Assembly (NCBI GenBank): GCA_964458575.1
Contig: CAYWMD010000033.1
Coordinates: forward strand, 1 to 64,000
DNA length: 64,000 bases
Origin: CAYWMD01 sp964458575
GTDB lineage: Bacteria > Verrucomicrobiota > Verrucomicrobiia > Limisphaerales > JADLHS01
Direction of reading: 5' to 3'
In this document: in pieces, positions 24,683 to 33,609 of the stretch
Position numbering within the stretch: position 1 is the stretch's first letter
Layout of the letters: the number at the start of each line of letters is the position of its first letter
Program-made: the position numbers and the translations under genes
The notes under the pieces: generated by a model
The model's input: the letters and a program-made list of their open reading frames with translations, nothing else
Database searches by the model: none
What the model was told of the DNA's origin: nothing

Positions 24683-25852
24683 ATGCACATGAAAATCAAA
24701 TCACCCACTCACCAACGACTTGAGCAGTTGCTCGTTGTCGGCTTGCTGGCGTCGGCGGTCGCGGCCCAAGCCCAGTTTGCGCCCGGCACTTTTCCCAGTT
24801 CGACCACGTCGCGCTCCACCTCACGCAGCGGCACGTCCAGCACGTATCCGAACAGCACGGACATCGGCCAGGCGCGCATCACCTACGATCCAGAAACGCG
24901 CAGTGTTATCGTGGTTGCGGACGAGGAGACTGCGGCGCACATCACCAATGTGGTCAGCCAGTTGGACCGCCCCACGCCGCAGGTGTTGATCAAATGCGTC
25001 TTCATGGAAGCCACCTATGCGAACGGATCGGATATCGGGGTGGATGGCACTTACAAGCACACGGTCAAAACCGGCAACGGCAGCGGCGAAAGCTCTTACT
25101 CCACCGCGTTTGACCTGGCGACCTCCGGCGGCATCTACACGTTTCTCGGCAAGGACTTGGAAATCACGCTGGCCGCGCTGGCCAAGGCCGGCAAGACGGA
25201 GATTCTGTCGCGTCCATCCATACTCGCGCGCAACAATCAGATGGCCACGATCACCATCGGTCAGGAGGTGCCGTTGATCACCGGCGTGACCTATGACAGC
25301 TTCGGCAACCAGCGTAACGCCATTTCCTATTCCGACGTCGGCATCATCCTCCAGGTCACGCCGTTCATCTCCTCGGACGGCATGGTGGAAATGATCGTCG
25401 CGCCGCAAATCTCCTCTGTTTCGGATTCCACGGTCACCTTCACGCAGGGCATCGGTACCAACAACGTCGGGGGCACTTCCGCGCCCATCATCAACAAGCG
25501 TGCCGCCGACACCGTGGTGGTTGTGCCCAACGGGCAGACGGTGGTCATCGGGGGGTTGATGCAAAGCCGGAAGGTAAACACGACCGAGAAGGTGCCGGTG
25601 TTGGGAGACATTCCCCTGCTGGGCTTTTTCTTCCGGCACAAGGTCACGGCGAATGAAAAAACGGAACTGCTGATCTTCATGACCCCGTACATCGTGAATC
25701 GTCCCTCCGAACTGGCGGCGCGCTCCAACACCGACTTGAACGGCGCGGAAATGATCCGGAAATCCTTCAGCGAGGAGGAGTTGAACCGTTACCTGGACAA
25801 GGTGCCGGCGGCGGATGCCACTCCCCCCAAGCCCACGAAGAAGCGGAAATAA
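24683..25852 (+). CDS. Secretin pore-domain protein (second half of a split GspD)
   Basis: 389 residues. It has its own signal peptide (LEQLLVVGLLASAVAAQAQ), then a Ser/Thr linker and the second half of an N domain (ARITYDPETRSVIVVADEET, THITNVV-like helix, PQVLIKCVFMEA). The full secretin domain follows: LSRPSILARNNQMATITIGQ, a VPL block, YSDVGIILQVTPFIS, VVVPNGQTVVIGGLMQ and PVLGDIPLLGFFFRHK. Secretins form the outer-membrane channel of type II systems. The protein is much shorter than ordinary GspD (about 650 residues) because the N domains lie in the preceding gene. Start 24683 or ATG 24689. It ends in a basic tail (PPKPTKKRK). Confidence 0.92.
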   Translation: MHMKIKSPTHQRLEQLLVVGLLASAVAAQAQFAPGTFPSSTTSRSTSRSGTSSTYPNSTDIGQARITYDPETRSVIVVADEETAAHITNVVSQLDRPTPQVLIKCVFMEATYANGSDIGVDGTYKHTVKTGNGSGESSYSTAFDLATSGGIYTFLGKDLEITLAALAKAGKTEILSRPSILARNNQMATITIGQEVPLITGVTYDSFGNQRNAISYSDVGIILQVTPFISSDGMVEMIVAPQISSVSDSTVTFTQGIGTNNVGGTSAPIINKRAADTVVVVPNGQTVVIGGLMQSRKVNTTEKVPVLGDIPLLGFFFRHKVTANEKTELLIFMTPYIVNRPSELAARSNTDLNGAEMIRKSFSEEELNRYLDKVPAADATPPKPTKKRK

Positions 25853-25888
25853 AACGCGCGGCCCGGAAGCACCGGCCGTGAGCCTCCC

Positions 25889-27439
25889 ATGACCTTGCAC
25901 GGACGATATCTTTATGGCCTGTTGGTGTCGGTCTGGGCCTTGGTCATTGTGTGGCAGGGGTTCGAGCACCGGCGCGTCCGGGAGTCCGCGCGGGACGAAC
26001 TCATCAATCGCGCCCGCGACATCTCGAACACCGCTGGCAGCGTCATGCACGCACTACGGCGCTTTGGCGTCGTGCCGCGCGATCGCCTCGAACCCGCCCT
26101 GAAGCCGCTTATCAAACCGGGTGACGTCAACTCCATCGCGCTGCTCAACGCCGGGGAGGAGGTCGTGGCGCTCGTGGGCGAACCGATTGCGGCCGATCTG
26201 AAGACGCTCGTGCCCAGCGGCGCGCCCTATTGGTCCGACCGCAGCGTGGCCCTGATGAATCTGGTCGAACTTGGCACCAACCAGCTCGCGGGTGCGAGCA
26301 CCAGTTCCGCTCCGGACGAGGAACGGCCCAGCCCGGTCATCGTCGTTAACGAAATGTTCAATCGCAGCACCAATCGTCCCAGCGGTTTTTCTTCCCGACC
26401 GCCGCCGCCCGAAGGCGAACCACCACCGGGAATGGAGACCGCCCCGCCACTGCCAGGTGAAGACCACGGCACCAATCAGCCGCCGCGACGACGCAGCCAT
26501 CGGGGCGAGCGCGAAGGCCGCCCGCCCTTTGGCCGGCCTTTTTGGATGAGCGAAGTGGAGTACAAGGCCGCCTTGCAAAAGCAGGGGGTACACAGTTTTG
26601 TCATCGTTCTGCCGACGACCTCCATGCAGGCGGCCATCAGTCGCGATTTGCGTTTGCGTTTGATCATCGCCTCGCTGGCGTCTTTGGCGGCCGTGGGCCT
26701 GGGCCTTGCCTGGCGAAACGTGGGTAAATCGGCCGAACTCGAGCTGCGGCTGGTGCGCGCCGCTGAACTGAACACGCGGCTCAAGGAAATGAACTTCGCC
26801 GCCGCCGGTCTCGCGCACGAAACCAAGAACCCGCTCAACATCATCCGCGGGCTGGCCCAGATGATTTCCAAACGCGACGACGCCCCGCCCGAGGTCCGCG
26901 AAAAATCCCGGGGCATCGTGGACGAAGCCGACCGCGTGACCGCGCAGTTGAACGACTTCATCAACTTCTCGCGTCCACGCGAAGTCCGGCGCACGACCGT
27001 GCCTTTGAATTCCGCCGTCGGCGAAGTTGTGCGCGCGCTTGGCCACGACGTCGAGGACAAGGCGTTGAAAATGACCGTGGCGGAGAATTTGCCGGCCATC
27101 GAAGCCGACGAACAACTGCTGCGGCAGGCGTTGTTCAACCTGTTGCTCAATGCCACCCAGGCCGTCCAGCGCGGTGGTGAAATTCGCGTTTCCGCCAGCC
27201 GCAATGGCGCGAACGAGGCCGCATTGGAAATTAGCGACAACGGTCCGGGAGTGCCCGCGGAATTGCGCACGGACATTTTTAAGCCTTACTTCACAGCCAC
27301 GCAAAAGGGCACCGGCCTCGGATTGGCGGTCGTGCAACAAATCGTCCTGGCGCATGGTTGGGAGATTGAATGTCTTCCGAATGAGCCGCGCGGCGCGGTG
27401 TTTCGGATTTCGCATTTGAGATTGGTGCCAGGCGCGTAG
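25889..27439 (+). CDS. Membrane sensor histidine kinase (NtrB/ZraS-like)
   Basis: 516 residues. Helix 1 is about residues 7-24 (LYGLLVSVWALVIVW) and helix 2 about 250-275 (LIIASLASLAAVGLGLAW). The region between them is probably periplasmic and includes a long Pro/Gly/Arg-rich stretch (about 165-215). Kinase boxes: H box FAAAGLAHETKNPLNIIRG with the phospho-His, N box LFNLLLNATQAVQ, G1 EISDNGPGVP and G2 GTGLGLAVVQQI. It starts 36 bp after the secretin gene on the same strand. Together with the response regulator at 28310 it forms a likely two-component pair; what it senses is not visible. The disordered Pro-rich insert in the sensor region is unusual. Confidence 0.92.
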   Translation: MTLHGRYLYGLLVSVWALVIVWQGFEHRRVRESARDELINRARDISNTAGSVMHALRRFGVVPRDRLEPALKPLIKPGDVNSIALLNAGEEVVALVGEPIAADLKTLVPSGAPYWSDRSVALMNLVELGTNQLAGASTSSAPDEERPSPVIVVNEMFNRSTNRPSGFSSRPPPPEGEPPPGMETAPPLPGEDHGTNQPPRRRSHRGEREGRPPFGRPFWMSEVEYKAALQKQGVHSFVIVLPTTSMQAAISRDLRLRLIIASLASLAAVGLGLAWRNVGKSAELELRLVRAAELNTRLKEMNFAAAGLAHETKNPLNIIRGLAQMISKRDDAPPEVREKSRGIVDEADRVTAQLNDFINFSRPREVRRTTVPLNSAVGEVVRALGHDVEDKALKMTVAENLPAIEADEQLLRQALFNLLLNATQAVQRGGEIRVSASRNGANEAALEISDNGPGVPAELRTDIFKPYFTATQKGTGLGLAVVQQIVLAHGWEIECLPNEPRGAVFRISHLRLVPGA

Positions 27440-27816
27440 CCCGGATCGCGGTGAGACGGACGACCATTCTCCCTCTCCCAGCGGGAGAGGGCTGGGGTGA
27501 GGGAGAGTCGGACGACATTTCACGCCGCCTGGCCTCTCAGAGAATCATCACTCACACTTCGATGCCTCTTGTCTCCGAATGGTTTTGTGATCGGTCAATT
27601 CACCCTTACCCTGACCCTCTCCCACTGGGAGAGGGGACAGCAATCGTTCGGCTTGCATTGCCCAATGACAGCCCGGCAAACGCAGTCCAGCGAATTTCGA
27701 TGAAACTAGGAACAATGCTCTGCGCACAATTTGAGAATTGACCGTTCCCATTCAGGCGGATCATCTTCAACCCATGACCGGAGAAACAGACGGAAACCGA
27801 TTTTCCGCTTGCGAAA
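27440..27816. other. Intergenic region between kinase gene and small membrane protein
   Basis: Holds the palindrome pair 27469-27636. The remaining 180 bp is less GC-rich and shows no supported gene; it should contain the leader of the small protein at 27817. Confidence 0.6.
27469..27636. repeat. REP-like palindrome pair, copy F (reverse arm order)
   Basis: First arm 27469-27506 (CCCTCTCCCAGCGGGAGAGG, then GCTGGGGTGAGGG) and second arm 27601-27636 (CACCCTTACCCTGACCCTCT, then CCCACTGGGAGAGGGG). The arms face the opposite way from copies B-E: the GGTGAGGG ends point inward. It starts 30 bp after the kinase stop, outside any ORF. Confidence 0.9.
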
Positions 27817-28170
27817 ATGCACACAACTAAGCGCAGAATCCTGGTTATTCTTGGCGTCTCGGTTCTCATGACAATCTTCGTCCTGGTCATGATTCACGAG
27901 TTGGAATCCAGTTTGTGGTTAAAAGCGGATACGATCAGAGCCGGCATGACGAAAGCCAATGTCTTGCAGATAATGGGTGAACCAAAAAGTATATCCAAAA
28001 CACCCGAATGGCATGCAACTGAGGAGTGGCATTACGACGGGCCCAGAAAGTTTCCTGTGAACTTTAGCTTACGCCCTCTTCGAGTCTTGGTATCCAAGCC
28101 GGATGACTGGATAACGATCGGATTCACGAACGAAAGAGTTTTTTCGGTTTGGATTCCTTCAATCGAGTAG
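27817..28170 (+). CDS. Small membrane-anchored protein with BamE/SmpA-like motif
   Basis: 117 residues. N-terminal anchor or uncleaved signal (RRILVILGVSVLMTIFVLVM) without a lipobox Cys. It is followed by IRAGMTKANVLQIMGEPKSI, which matches the GMT..V...GxP signature of the SmpA/BamE-like fold, and then EEWHYDG and a beta-rich end. Such domains occur in outer-membrane assembly lipoproteins and in many small periplasmic proteins. Base composition is less GC-rich than the neighbouring regulator genes, and it splits the kinase from its regulator, so it may be a later arrival. Function unknown. Confidence 0.65.
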   Translation: MHTTKRRILVILGVSVLMTIFVLVMIHELESSLWLKADTIRAGMTKANVLQIMGEPKSISKTPEWHATEEWHYDGPRKFPVNFSLRPLRVLVSKPDDWITIGFTNERVFSVWIPSIE

Positions 28171-28309
28171 TTTGCGGGAGATGGTCGGATTGTTGCGAAA
28201 TAGTTGTCTTTGCAGCCCAGAGTCTCGCCTGTGCCGTTCCGCCAAACCACAACCTTCCGAGATGAAAACCTTGTTCACCGCCCGCGTTGCGTTAGCATGA
28301 TGCGGCAAC

Positions 28310-29659
28310 GTGGTGAAAGCTCCGTGCATCCTGATTGTTGATGACGACGCCGGTCAGCGCAGCCTGCTCCATTCGTTTTTGAAGGGCCAGGGCTTCGAGA
28401 CCATTCCGGTGGATTCCGGCGCGCGCGCGCTCGAAGTGCTCCGCGCCCAACCCGTCAGCATGATGATTTCGGACGTGCGGATGCCCGGCATGAGCGGTTT
28501 GGAAACACTCCGGCTCGCGCGCCAGGAACATCCCGTCCTGCCCGTCCTGCTCGTCACCGCCTACGCCGATGTCAAAGAAGCCGTTGGCGCCATGCGCGAC
28601 GGCGCGCTCAATTACCTCGCCAAGCCGATTGATCTGGATGAATTGCTCGCCACCGTCCGGCAAGTTACCGGTTTGAGCGGCGACGCCAGTTTGAAATCAG
28701 TAGCCGCGCGTCCACTGCCGGAGAACGTCGTTGCGCGCAGTCCGCAAATGCAGGCGCTCTTTCGTGATGCCGCGCTGATTGCCGCGTCGGAAACGCGCGT
28801 GCTCATCTCCGGCGAAAGCGGCGTGGGCAAGGAAGTGTTGGCCGATGTCATTCACGCCTGGAGTCCGCGCGCGGCGGGCGAGATGGTGAAGGTGAACTGC
28901 GCCGCGATTCCTGAGACGCTGTTGGAAAGCGAACTGTTCGGCCACGAGAAAGGCGCCTTTACTGGCGCAACCAACCAGCGCATCGGGCGATTCGAGCTGG
29001 CCAGCGGCGGGACGATTTTCCTCGATGAGATCAGTGAGATGACGCCGCAGTTGCAGGCCAAACTGTTGCGCGTGACTCAGGATGGCCGCTTCCAACGCGT
29101 CGGCTCCAATGCCGAAATCCACACCAACGCCCGCATCATCGCCTGCACGAACCGCAATCTCGAAGAGGCCGTGAAGAGCGGACGTTTCCGCGAGGATTTG
29201 TATTACCGGCTGAATGTGGTGGAGTTGAACATTCCACCGTTGCGCGAGCGGCGCGAAGACATCTTGCCCCTGGCGGCGCTGTTCATTGCGGAGTTCACGA
29301 AGGGCCGCGCGCGCTTTTCCGCCGCCGTGGCTGATTGTTTGTCGCAATACGCCTGGCCGGGCAACGTGCGCGAGTTGCGCAACGTGATGGAACGCGCCGC
29401 ACTCGTTTGCCGCGGTGAAATGATTCTGCCCGAACACCTGCCGCCGCGGCTTGCCAACGGCGCGAAACCGGCCGTCGCGGCCGAGGCGAATGACACGGGC
29501 AAGCTGGAAGATGTCGAACGCCAGACGATTCTCCGTGCGTTGCGCGAGCACGATTTCAACCGCACGGAGACAGCAAAAGCATTGGGCATCAGCCGACGGA
29601 CGTTGGTTTACCGGATTCAACATTTCCGGTCGCTGGGCCTGCCGGTGGATCCGGAGTAG
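28310..29659 (+). CDS. NtrC-family sigma-54-dependent response regulator
   Basis: 449 residues from GTG 28310; no in-frame ATG precedes the receiver domain. Receiver domain about 5-120 with acidic pocket VDDD and phospho-acceptor Asp55 in MISDVRMPG. The AAA+ domain is about 140-370: Walker A ISGESGVGKE, the sigma-54 contact loop GAFTGA, Walker B GGTIFLDEIS and the Arg-finger region RFREDLYYRLNV. A C-terminal Fis-type helix-turn-helix has FNRTETAKALGISRRTLVYR. It should activate sigma-54 promoters when phosphorylated by the kinase at 25889. No -24/-12 site was located with confidence in the window. Its target genes are unknown; the adjacent secretion operon is a natural candidate. Confidence 0.95.
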   Translation: MVKAPCILIVDDDAGQRSLLHSFLKGQGFETIPVDSGARALEVLRAQPVSMMISDVRMPGMSGLETLRLARQEHPVLPVLLVTAYADVKEAVGAMRDGALNYLAKPIDLDELLATVRQVTGLSGDASLKSVAARPLPENVVARSPQMQALFRDAALIAASETRVLISGESGVGKEVLADVIHAWSPRAAGEMVKVNCAAIPETLLESELFGHEKGAFTGATNQRIGRFELASGGTIFLDEISEMTPQLQAKLLRVTQDGRFQRVGSNAEIHTNARIIACTNRNLEEAVKSGRFREDLYYRLNVVELNIPPLRERREDILPLAALFIAEFTKGRARFSAAVADCLSQYAWPGNVRELRNVMERAALVCRGEMILPEHLPPRLANGAKPAVAAEANDTGKLEDVERQTILRALREHDFNRTETAKALGISRRTLVYRIQHFRSLGLPVDPE

Positions 29660-29661
29660 TC

Positions 29662-30921
29662 ATGGGCTGCTTCGGGATGCGACAAGTTGTGGGCATTGCG
29701 CTGATGTGTTGCCTGACAGGCACGGCTTGCGCGGAGGAAGCAAAATCGGGGCAGTTCATCCTCTTCAATCGCACCGCGGGTCCGGGGTCGCATCGCTTTG
29801 AACCCGTCGCGCGGGAGGAGTTCGCGGAAATTAAACGCGCATTTCCCGACGTGCCCGGCGCGGCCGTGCGGGTCGGGGTCGGTTACATCTTCTCCTATTT
29901 CCAGGCGCGGAATGACGCGGCGCTGCTGGCGTCGCTGCGTCGCGTGCTTCAGTTGGCGGCGGAAACCGATACGCCGGTGCTGATCCAGATTGACGGCGAG
30001 AATTGGTGGAACGCGCGGCCGGACTTGTGGAACTGGTGGGATGCGAGCCAGCCGGGATTCGATCCGGCGAATCGCGAGAACGTGGAGTGGTTTGGCTGGA
30101 GTCCGGACCAGGCCCTGAAGATTGCGTGGCGCAACTGGGGCTCACAGTTGCGCATCCGTCCGCCACCGAACCTCATGAGCCCGCGCTATCGGAAGGCGTG
30201 CCACGAAAAGATGGCGTTGTTGATACCGGTCCTCCTGGACTGGTGGAAGGCGCTGCCAGCGGAGAAAAAAGAATTGTTCGTCGGCCTCAAGGTCGGCTGG
30301 GAATCGTCCATCGGCGTGAATGCGTGGTATTACCCGAACGGAAATGATTTGCTCAACCAGCCGGCGAGCGACGATCCAACCAGTGGTCTCAAAGCCGACG
30401 AACTTCCGGCGCGCGGCGTGGCGCCGATCGGTTACGCGGCGGTGAAGACGGCGGGTATTCGCGATTCCGGCGCAATCACGGAAGCCGATCTGGCGGAGGT
30501 CGTGCGGTGGCATCTGGACGATCTTTGTCGTGAAGCGGCCCGGCTGGGCGTGCCGCGGGAGAAACTCTTCACCCACGTCGCCGGCTGGAAGGAGGGCGAG
30601 CTGTTATATCAGACAGCGGTGAATTCAAACAGTTGTCCGGGCTGGAGTTTTTACAAGCATGCCGCCGACCCGCGCGAAGACACTGGCGTTCAAGCCGCGC
30701 TCAAACGGAGCGATGCCCCGTGGTGGGCGGCGACCGAATGGCTTTATCAAGGGCCGAGAGAAACCAACTCGTGGCGGAAAGCGCTTCAACATACGCTGGC
30801 TGACCGCCGTTGTCGTTACCTGTGCATCTACAACTGGGAAGGCGTTCGGAACAGCGAGCCGGTTTTGGAAGCCGTTCGCCAAACGGTGGCAGCGAGCGCG
30901 GTTGAAAAGCCAGGACACTGA
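29662..30921 (+). CDS. Secreted protein of unknown family, glycosidase-like composition
   Basis: 419 residues starting two bases after the regulator stop. A signal peptide is likely (VVGIALMCCLTGTACAEE). The mature protein is rich in Trp and acidic residues with patterns common in TIM-barrel carbohydrate enzymes: TPVLIQIDGENWWNARPDLW near 100, LFVGLKVGWESSIGVNAWYY near 200 and KLFTHVAGWKEGELLYQTA near 300. Near the end are WWAATEWLYQGPRETNS and YLCIYNWEGVRN. The regular beta-strand plus acidic-residue pattern suggests a GH-like barrel, but no named family was recognised, so the enzyme activity is not assigned. It may share the regulator's transcript. Confidence 0.6.
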   Translation: MGCFGMRQVVGIALMCCLTGTACAEEAKSGQFILFNRTAGPGSHRFEPVAREEFAEIKRAFPDVPGAAVRVGVGYIFSYFQARNDAALLASLRRVLQLAAETDTPVLIQIDGENWWNARPDLWNWWDASQPGFDPANRENVEWFGWSPDQALKIAWRNWGSQLRIRPPPNLMSPRYRKACHEKMALLIPVLLDWWKALPAEKKELFVGLKVGWESSIGVNAWYYPNGNDLLNQPASDDPTSGLKADELPARGVAPIGYAAVKTAGIRDSGAITEADLAEVVRWHLDDLCREAARLGVPREKLFTHVAGWKEGELLYQTAVNSNSCPGWSFYKHAADPREDTGVQAALKRSDAPWWAATEWLYQGPRETNSWRKALQHTLADRRCRYLCIYNWEGVRNSEPVLEAVRQTVAASAVEKPGH

Positions 30922-30952
30922 TCGGACGTAACGGCGACTCGAAGGATTTGCC

Positions 30953-32680
30953 TTAACGCGCCCGGGCTTGAACGGGCAAATGTTGCAGAATACCGGCGGC
31001 AGACTCGGGACGTCCCTGGGCCATTAATTCCTGCGCGCGATCACGGAGAAGTCCGGCGCTTGCCGGGTCACGCTTGAGCGCTTCGTTCAGGGATTTCCAC
31101 GCCGCGGTTTCGTCGCCCAGATCGAGTTGCCGGAAGCCCAAGCGAACAAAGCCACACGCATCGTGGGGGAGGGTTTCGTCGTAAAGCCGTTCGCGGCGCG
31201 CCCAGTTTTCGAGCCAGTTCACGCGTTCTTTGCCCTGGGCAAAATAGCGCGCGCCAAGCTGTGTCAGGTGGCGGGCATAGGCTTGCCGGCGTTCGTCTTC
31301 CGGCCAGGGCGTGGCGTTCGGCCATAAACCCGCGCTCCGCATCTGCGCCGCCAGCGCCTGCGCGATTTTCTGGTGGCCGGCGATGTTGGGATGCACGTGG
31401 TCCAGGTAGCTCTCGTAACCGGCGATGTAATCAAAACCTTCCGACGACAGCAGCTTGGCGGCGTCCAGCAGCGGAGTGCCTGTCTCCACCGCAATCCGGG
31501 TCAGTGAGTGCTCCAGTGGTTTCATGATGCGCAATGGGCAGATGTCCTCGTCGCGCGCCTTGCAATAGTAGATCAAGGCATCCGGGATTTGCCCCAACCG
31601 ATCCAAAATCCGGGCGATGCGGTAATCCAACCGCGCATACTCCCCGTCAATCGACTCGGCCTCGCGATAATGCGCCAGCGCCTGCTCCGGACTTTTTTCG
31701 TGCGCTGCCGTCGCGGCATCAAAGGCTCTCTGCCATGCGCGTTCTTCGTCGGGTGTGAGGTCGGCGCGGTGTTCGGATTTGAACGGCGGACAATCGCGCA
31801 GGTTCGAGCCCAGCTTGACCAGCATGATGGGCACACCCGCGGCGCGGCAACTGGCGATCATGTCGCGAACCGATTCGTCAAACTGGGCGATCACGTTTTC
31901 ACGCCAGGCGTCGTCGCGATGATACGAGGCGTAACCGCTGGCGTTGTCGAGGCGCGCGCGGACGTCATCGCTGAGGCCGAATACGTCGTCGCGCAGTGTG
32001 GGAGTCCAAGCTTCAGCTTGTCCTCCGCCCAACAAGCTGACGCTTGAACTCCAATATCGGCGAGCAAGACTGACGGTTCGCAATGAATAGACTGCGTCCT
32101 GCAACCATGCCCAGGCGCGCGGACGGCTTTTGATTGCCTGGTAGGTCCGGTCTTCGAGGAATTCATTGTGACCCGTCGCCACGATGATCAAGTCGGGTTG
32201 ATAGTGGAGTACTTCTTTGAGAATGCGCACCAGGCGGTAGCTGGCGTAAGAAATTCCGCCGCAGTTGATCGTGCGACAGGTGCGGCCCAGATTAGCGGCG
32301 TTAAGTTCCAGTTCCAGCCATTTCGGAAAGGCGGTGTCCGCTTGATAAGGATGGCCATACACGGTCGAACCGCCGAAACAGAAAATCCGAAATTCGTTGG
32401 GGGGCTTGGCGACGGGAAATTCCTGGGGCAGAAAGAAGCGCTCGCGGGCGGGGGCGGTGCGATAAACCTCGCCTTTCCGCTCGAACAAAGTGGAACTGCG
32501 ATTGAAGCCGGAGAGCGGATCGGAACTTTCGGCTGGCCAGCCCGCATCGAAAGCCCGAAGGCAAAGTTCCAGCAGGAGGAACGGCAGCAAGCCCGCCAGC
32601 ACCGCGGCCACGCGAAGGGCAACCCGGCGGGAACCGGCCCGGCCAGCCCGGCTTTCAGGGTTTGTTTTTTGGCTGTTCAC
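30953..32680 (-). CDS. SGNH/GDSL-type hydrolase with TPR-like C-terminus
   Basis: 575 residues. N-terminal membrane anchor (about 22-42, VALRVAAVLAGLLPFLLLEL). SGNH hydrolase blocks: FRIFCFGGSTVYGHPY with the nucleophile Ser, INCGGISYASYR, IIVATGHNEFLED with Gly and Asn of the oxyanion site, and YLDHVHPNIAGH with the catalytic Asp and His. A helical, TPR-like segment carries EQALAHYREAESIDGEYARL and AWKSLNEALKRDPASAGLL. Such membrane SGNH proteins often act on acylated glycans or lipids; the substrate is unknown here. A palindromic repeat (32001-32052) lies in frame around residues 210-226, encoding SVSLLGGGQAEAWTP. Confidence 0.85.
   Translation of the reverse strand: MNSQKTNPESRAGRAGSRRVALRVAAVLAGLLPFLLLELCLRAFDAGWPAESSDPLSGFNRSSTLFERKGEVYRTAPARERFFLPQEFPVAKPPNEFRIFCFGGSTVYGHPYQADTAFPKWLELELNAANLGRTCRTINCGGISYASYRLVRILKEVLHYQPDLIIVATGHNEFLEDRTYQAIKSRPRAWAWLQDAVYSLRTVSLARRYWSSSVSLLGGGQAEAWTPTLRDDVFGLSDDVRARLDNASGYASYHRDDAWRENVIAQFDESVRDMIASCRAAGVPIMLVKLGSNLRDCPPFKSEHRADLTPDEERAWQRAFDAATAAHEKSPEQALAHYREAESIDGEYARLDYRIARILDRLGQIPDALIYYCKARDEDICPLRIMKPLEHSLTRIAVETGTPLLDAAKLLSSEGFDYIAGYESYLDHVHPNIAGHQKIAQALAAQMRSAGLWPNATPWPEDERRQAYARHLTQLGARYFAQGKERVNWLENWARRERLYDETLPHDACGFVRLGFRQLDLGDETAAWKSLNEALKRDPASAGLLRDRAQELMAQGRPESAAGILQHLPVQARAR
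32001..32052. repeat. Palindromic repeat inside the SGNH hydrolase gene
   Basis: Arms GGAGTCCAAGCTTCAGCTTG (32001-32021) and AACAAGCTGACGCTTGAACT (32031-32052) are inverted copies with three differences and a 9-base loop. It reads through in the hydrolase frame without a stop. Confidence 0.85.
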
Positions 32681-32745
32681 GAATATGCTGCATTCACGAT
32701 TTTCAAAGCCACGTCGTGCGATGTGAATCCGGCAGCGAATCTACC

Positions 32746-33609
32746 ATGAGCGAAAAATCCAGTCCAATGCAGCCTGACGACCGGCAGGAGAACCGGCCGG
32801 TGGCCAACCCACCCGGTTCGAGGCTGCAACTGGCTTTGTTCATCGCGCTCGTGGCCGCGCTTGCTCTGTTGACGCTCAATGTTGCCCTGCTTGCGCGATG
32901 GCTGGAAAACCAGCAGGCCGATTCGCGGGAGCATGCGTTTTGGGTGCTGTGTCAGCCGGGCGCTTCTGCCGAGGAACGGAAGCGGGCTTTCATCCAGTTG
33001 GTGGCGGCGGGCCACAAGGAATGGCGCAGCGCCGATGTTCACGAACTGGATCTGGCGGGCATTTCGCTGTCCGGTGCGAGCTTGCAGGGGGCGTTTTTCG
33101 TGCGGACCACGTTCACCGGCGCCAATCTGGCGCGCGCGCAGTTTTGCAATGGTTCACTGGAGCAGGCAAATTTGAGCAACGCGAATCTGAGCGAAGCCGA
33201 CCTCTCCGAAACGCAGATGCTCCGGGCCATTCTGAAAGGTGCCAGCCTGCGTCAGGCCAAGATGCGCGCCACCTCGATTGAACAGGTTCAGGCCGAAAAC
33301 GCCGACTTCATGCGTGCAGATCTATCGGATGGGAATTGCCTGATGGCGAACCTCACCGGCGCCAAGCTGGACGGCGCGAATCTTGCCGGGGCCAAACTGG
33401 AGTCCGCCGTTCTGAAAAACGCCAGCCTTTCGCTCACCCGCCTGGATGGCGCCGATCTGAAGAACGCTGACTTCACCGGCGCAAACTGGTGGCGCGCGCG
33501 TGGGTTGCGATCGGATCAGATTGATTCTTTGAAAGAGAAATTCGCGCCCACGGACGCTGCCAGTCCCGCGTTGAAAGAGGACTACAAAAAATGGCTTGCG
33601 GCAAAATAA
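32746..33609 (+). CDS. Membrane-anchored pentapeptide-repeat protein
   Basis: 287 residues from ATG 32746; the frame is open further upstream but would overlap the divergent SGNH gene. One membrane helix is near residues 28-50 (LALFIALVAALALLTLNVAL). After a short helical region, about 150 residues of pentapeptide repeats follow with the A(N/D)LXX pattern: SGASLQGAFF, TGANLARAQF, EQANLSNANLSEADLSE, TGAKLDGANLAGAKLES and DGADLKNADFTGANW. The repeats fold as a right-handed square helix. The anchor suggests the repeat domain faces the periplasm or cytoplasm at the membrane. The stop overlaps the next gene, so the two may be co-expressed. Role unknown. Confidence 0.88.
   Translation: MSEKSSPMQPDDRQENRPVANPPGSRLQLALFIALVAALALLTLNVALLARWLENQQADSREHAFWVLCQPGASAEERKRAFIQLVAAGHKEWRSADVHELDLAGISLSGASLQGAFFVRTTFTGANLARAQFCNGSLEQANLSNANLSEADLSETQMLRAILKGASLRQAKMRATSIEQVQAENADFMRADLSDGNCLMANLTGAKLDGANLAGAKLESAVLKNASLSLTRLDGADLKNADFTGANWWRARGLRSDQIDSLKEKFAPTDAASPALKEDYKKWLAAK

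Noticed and set aside
22642..24708. Long minus-strand ORF (688 codons) opposite the secretin N-domain gene
   Set aside because: Antisense shadow; the plus strand has clear secretin domains and signal peptide.
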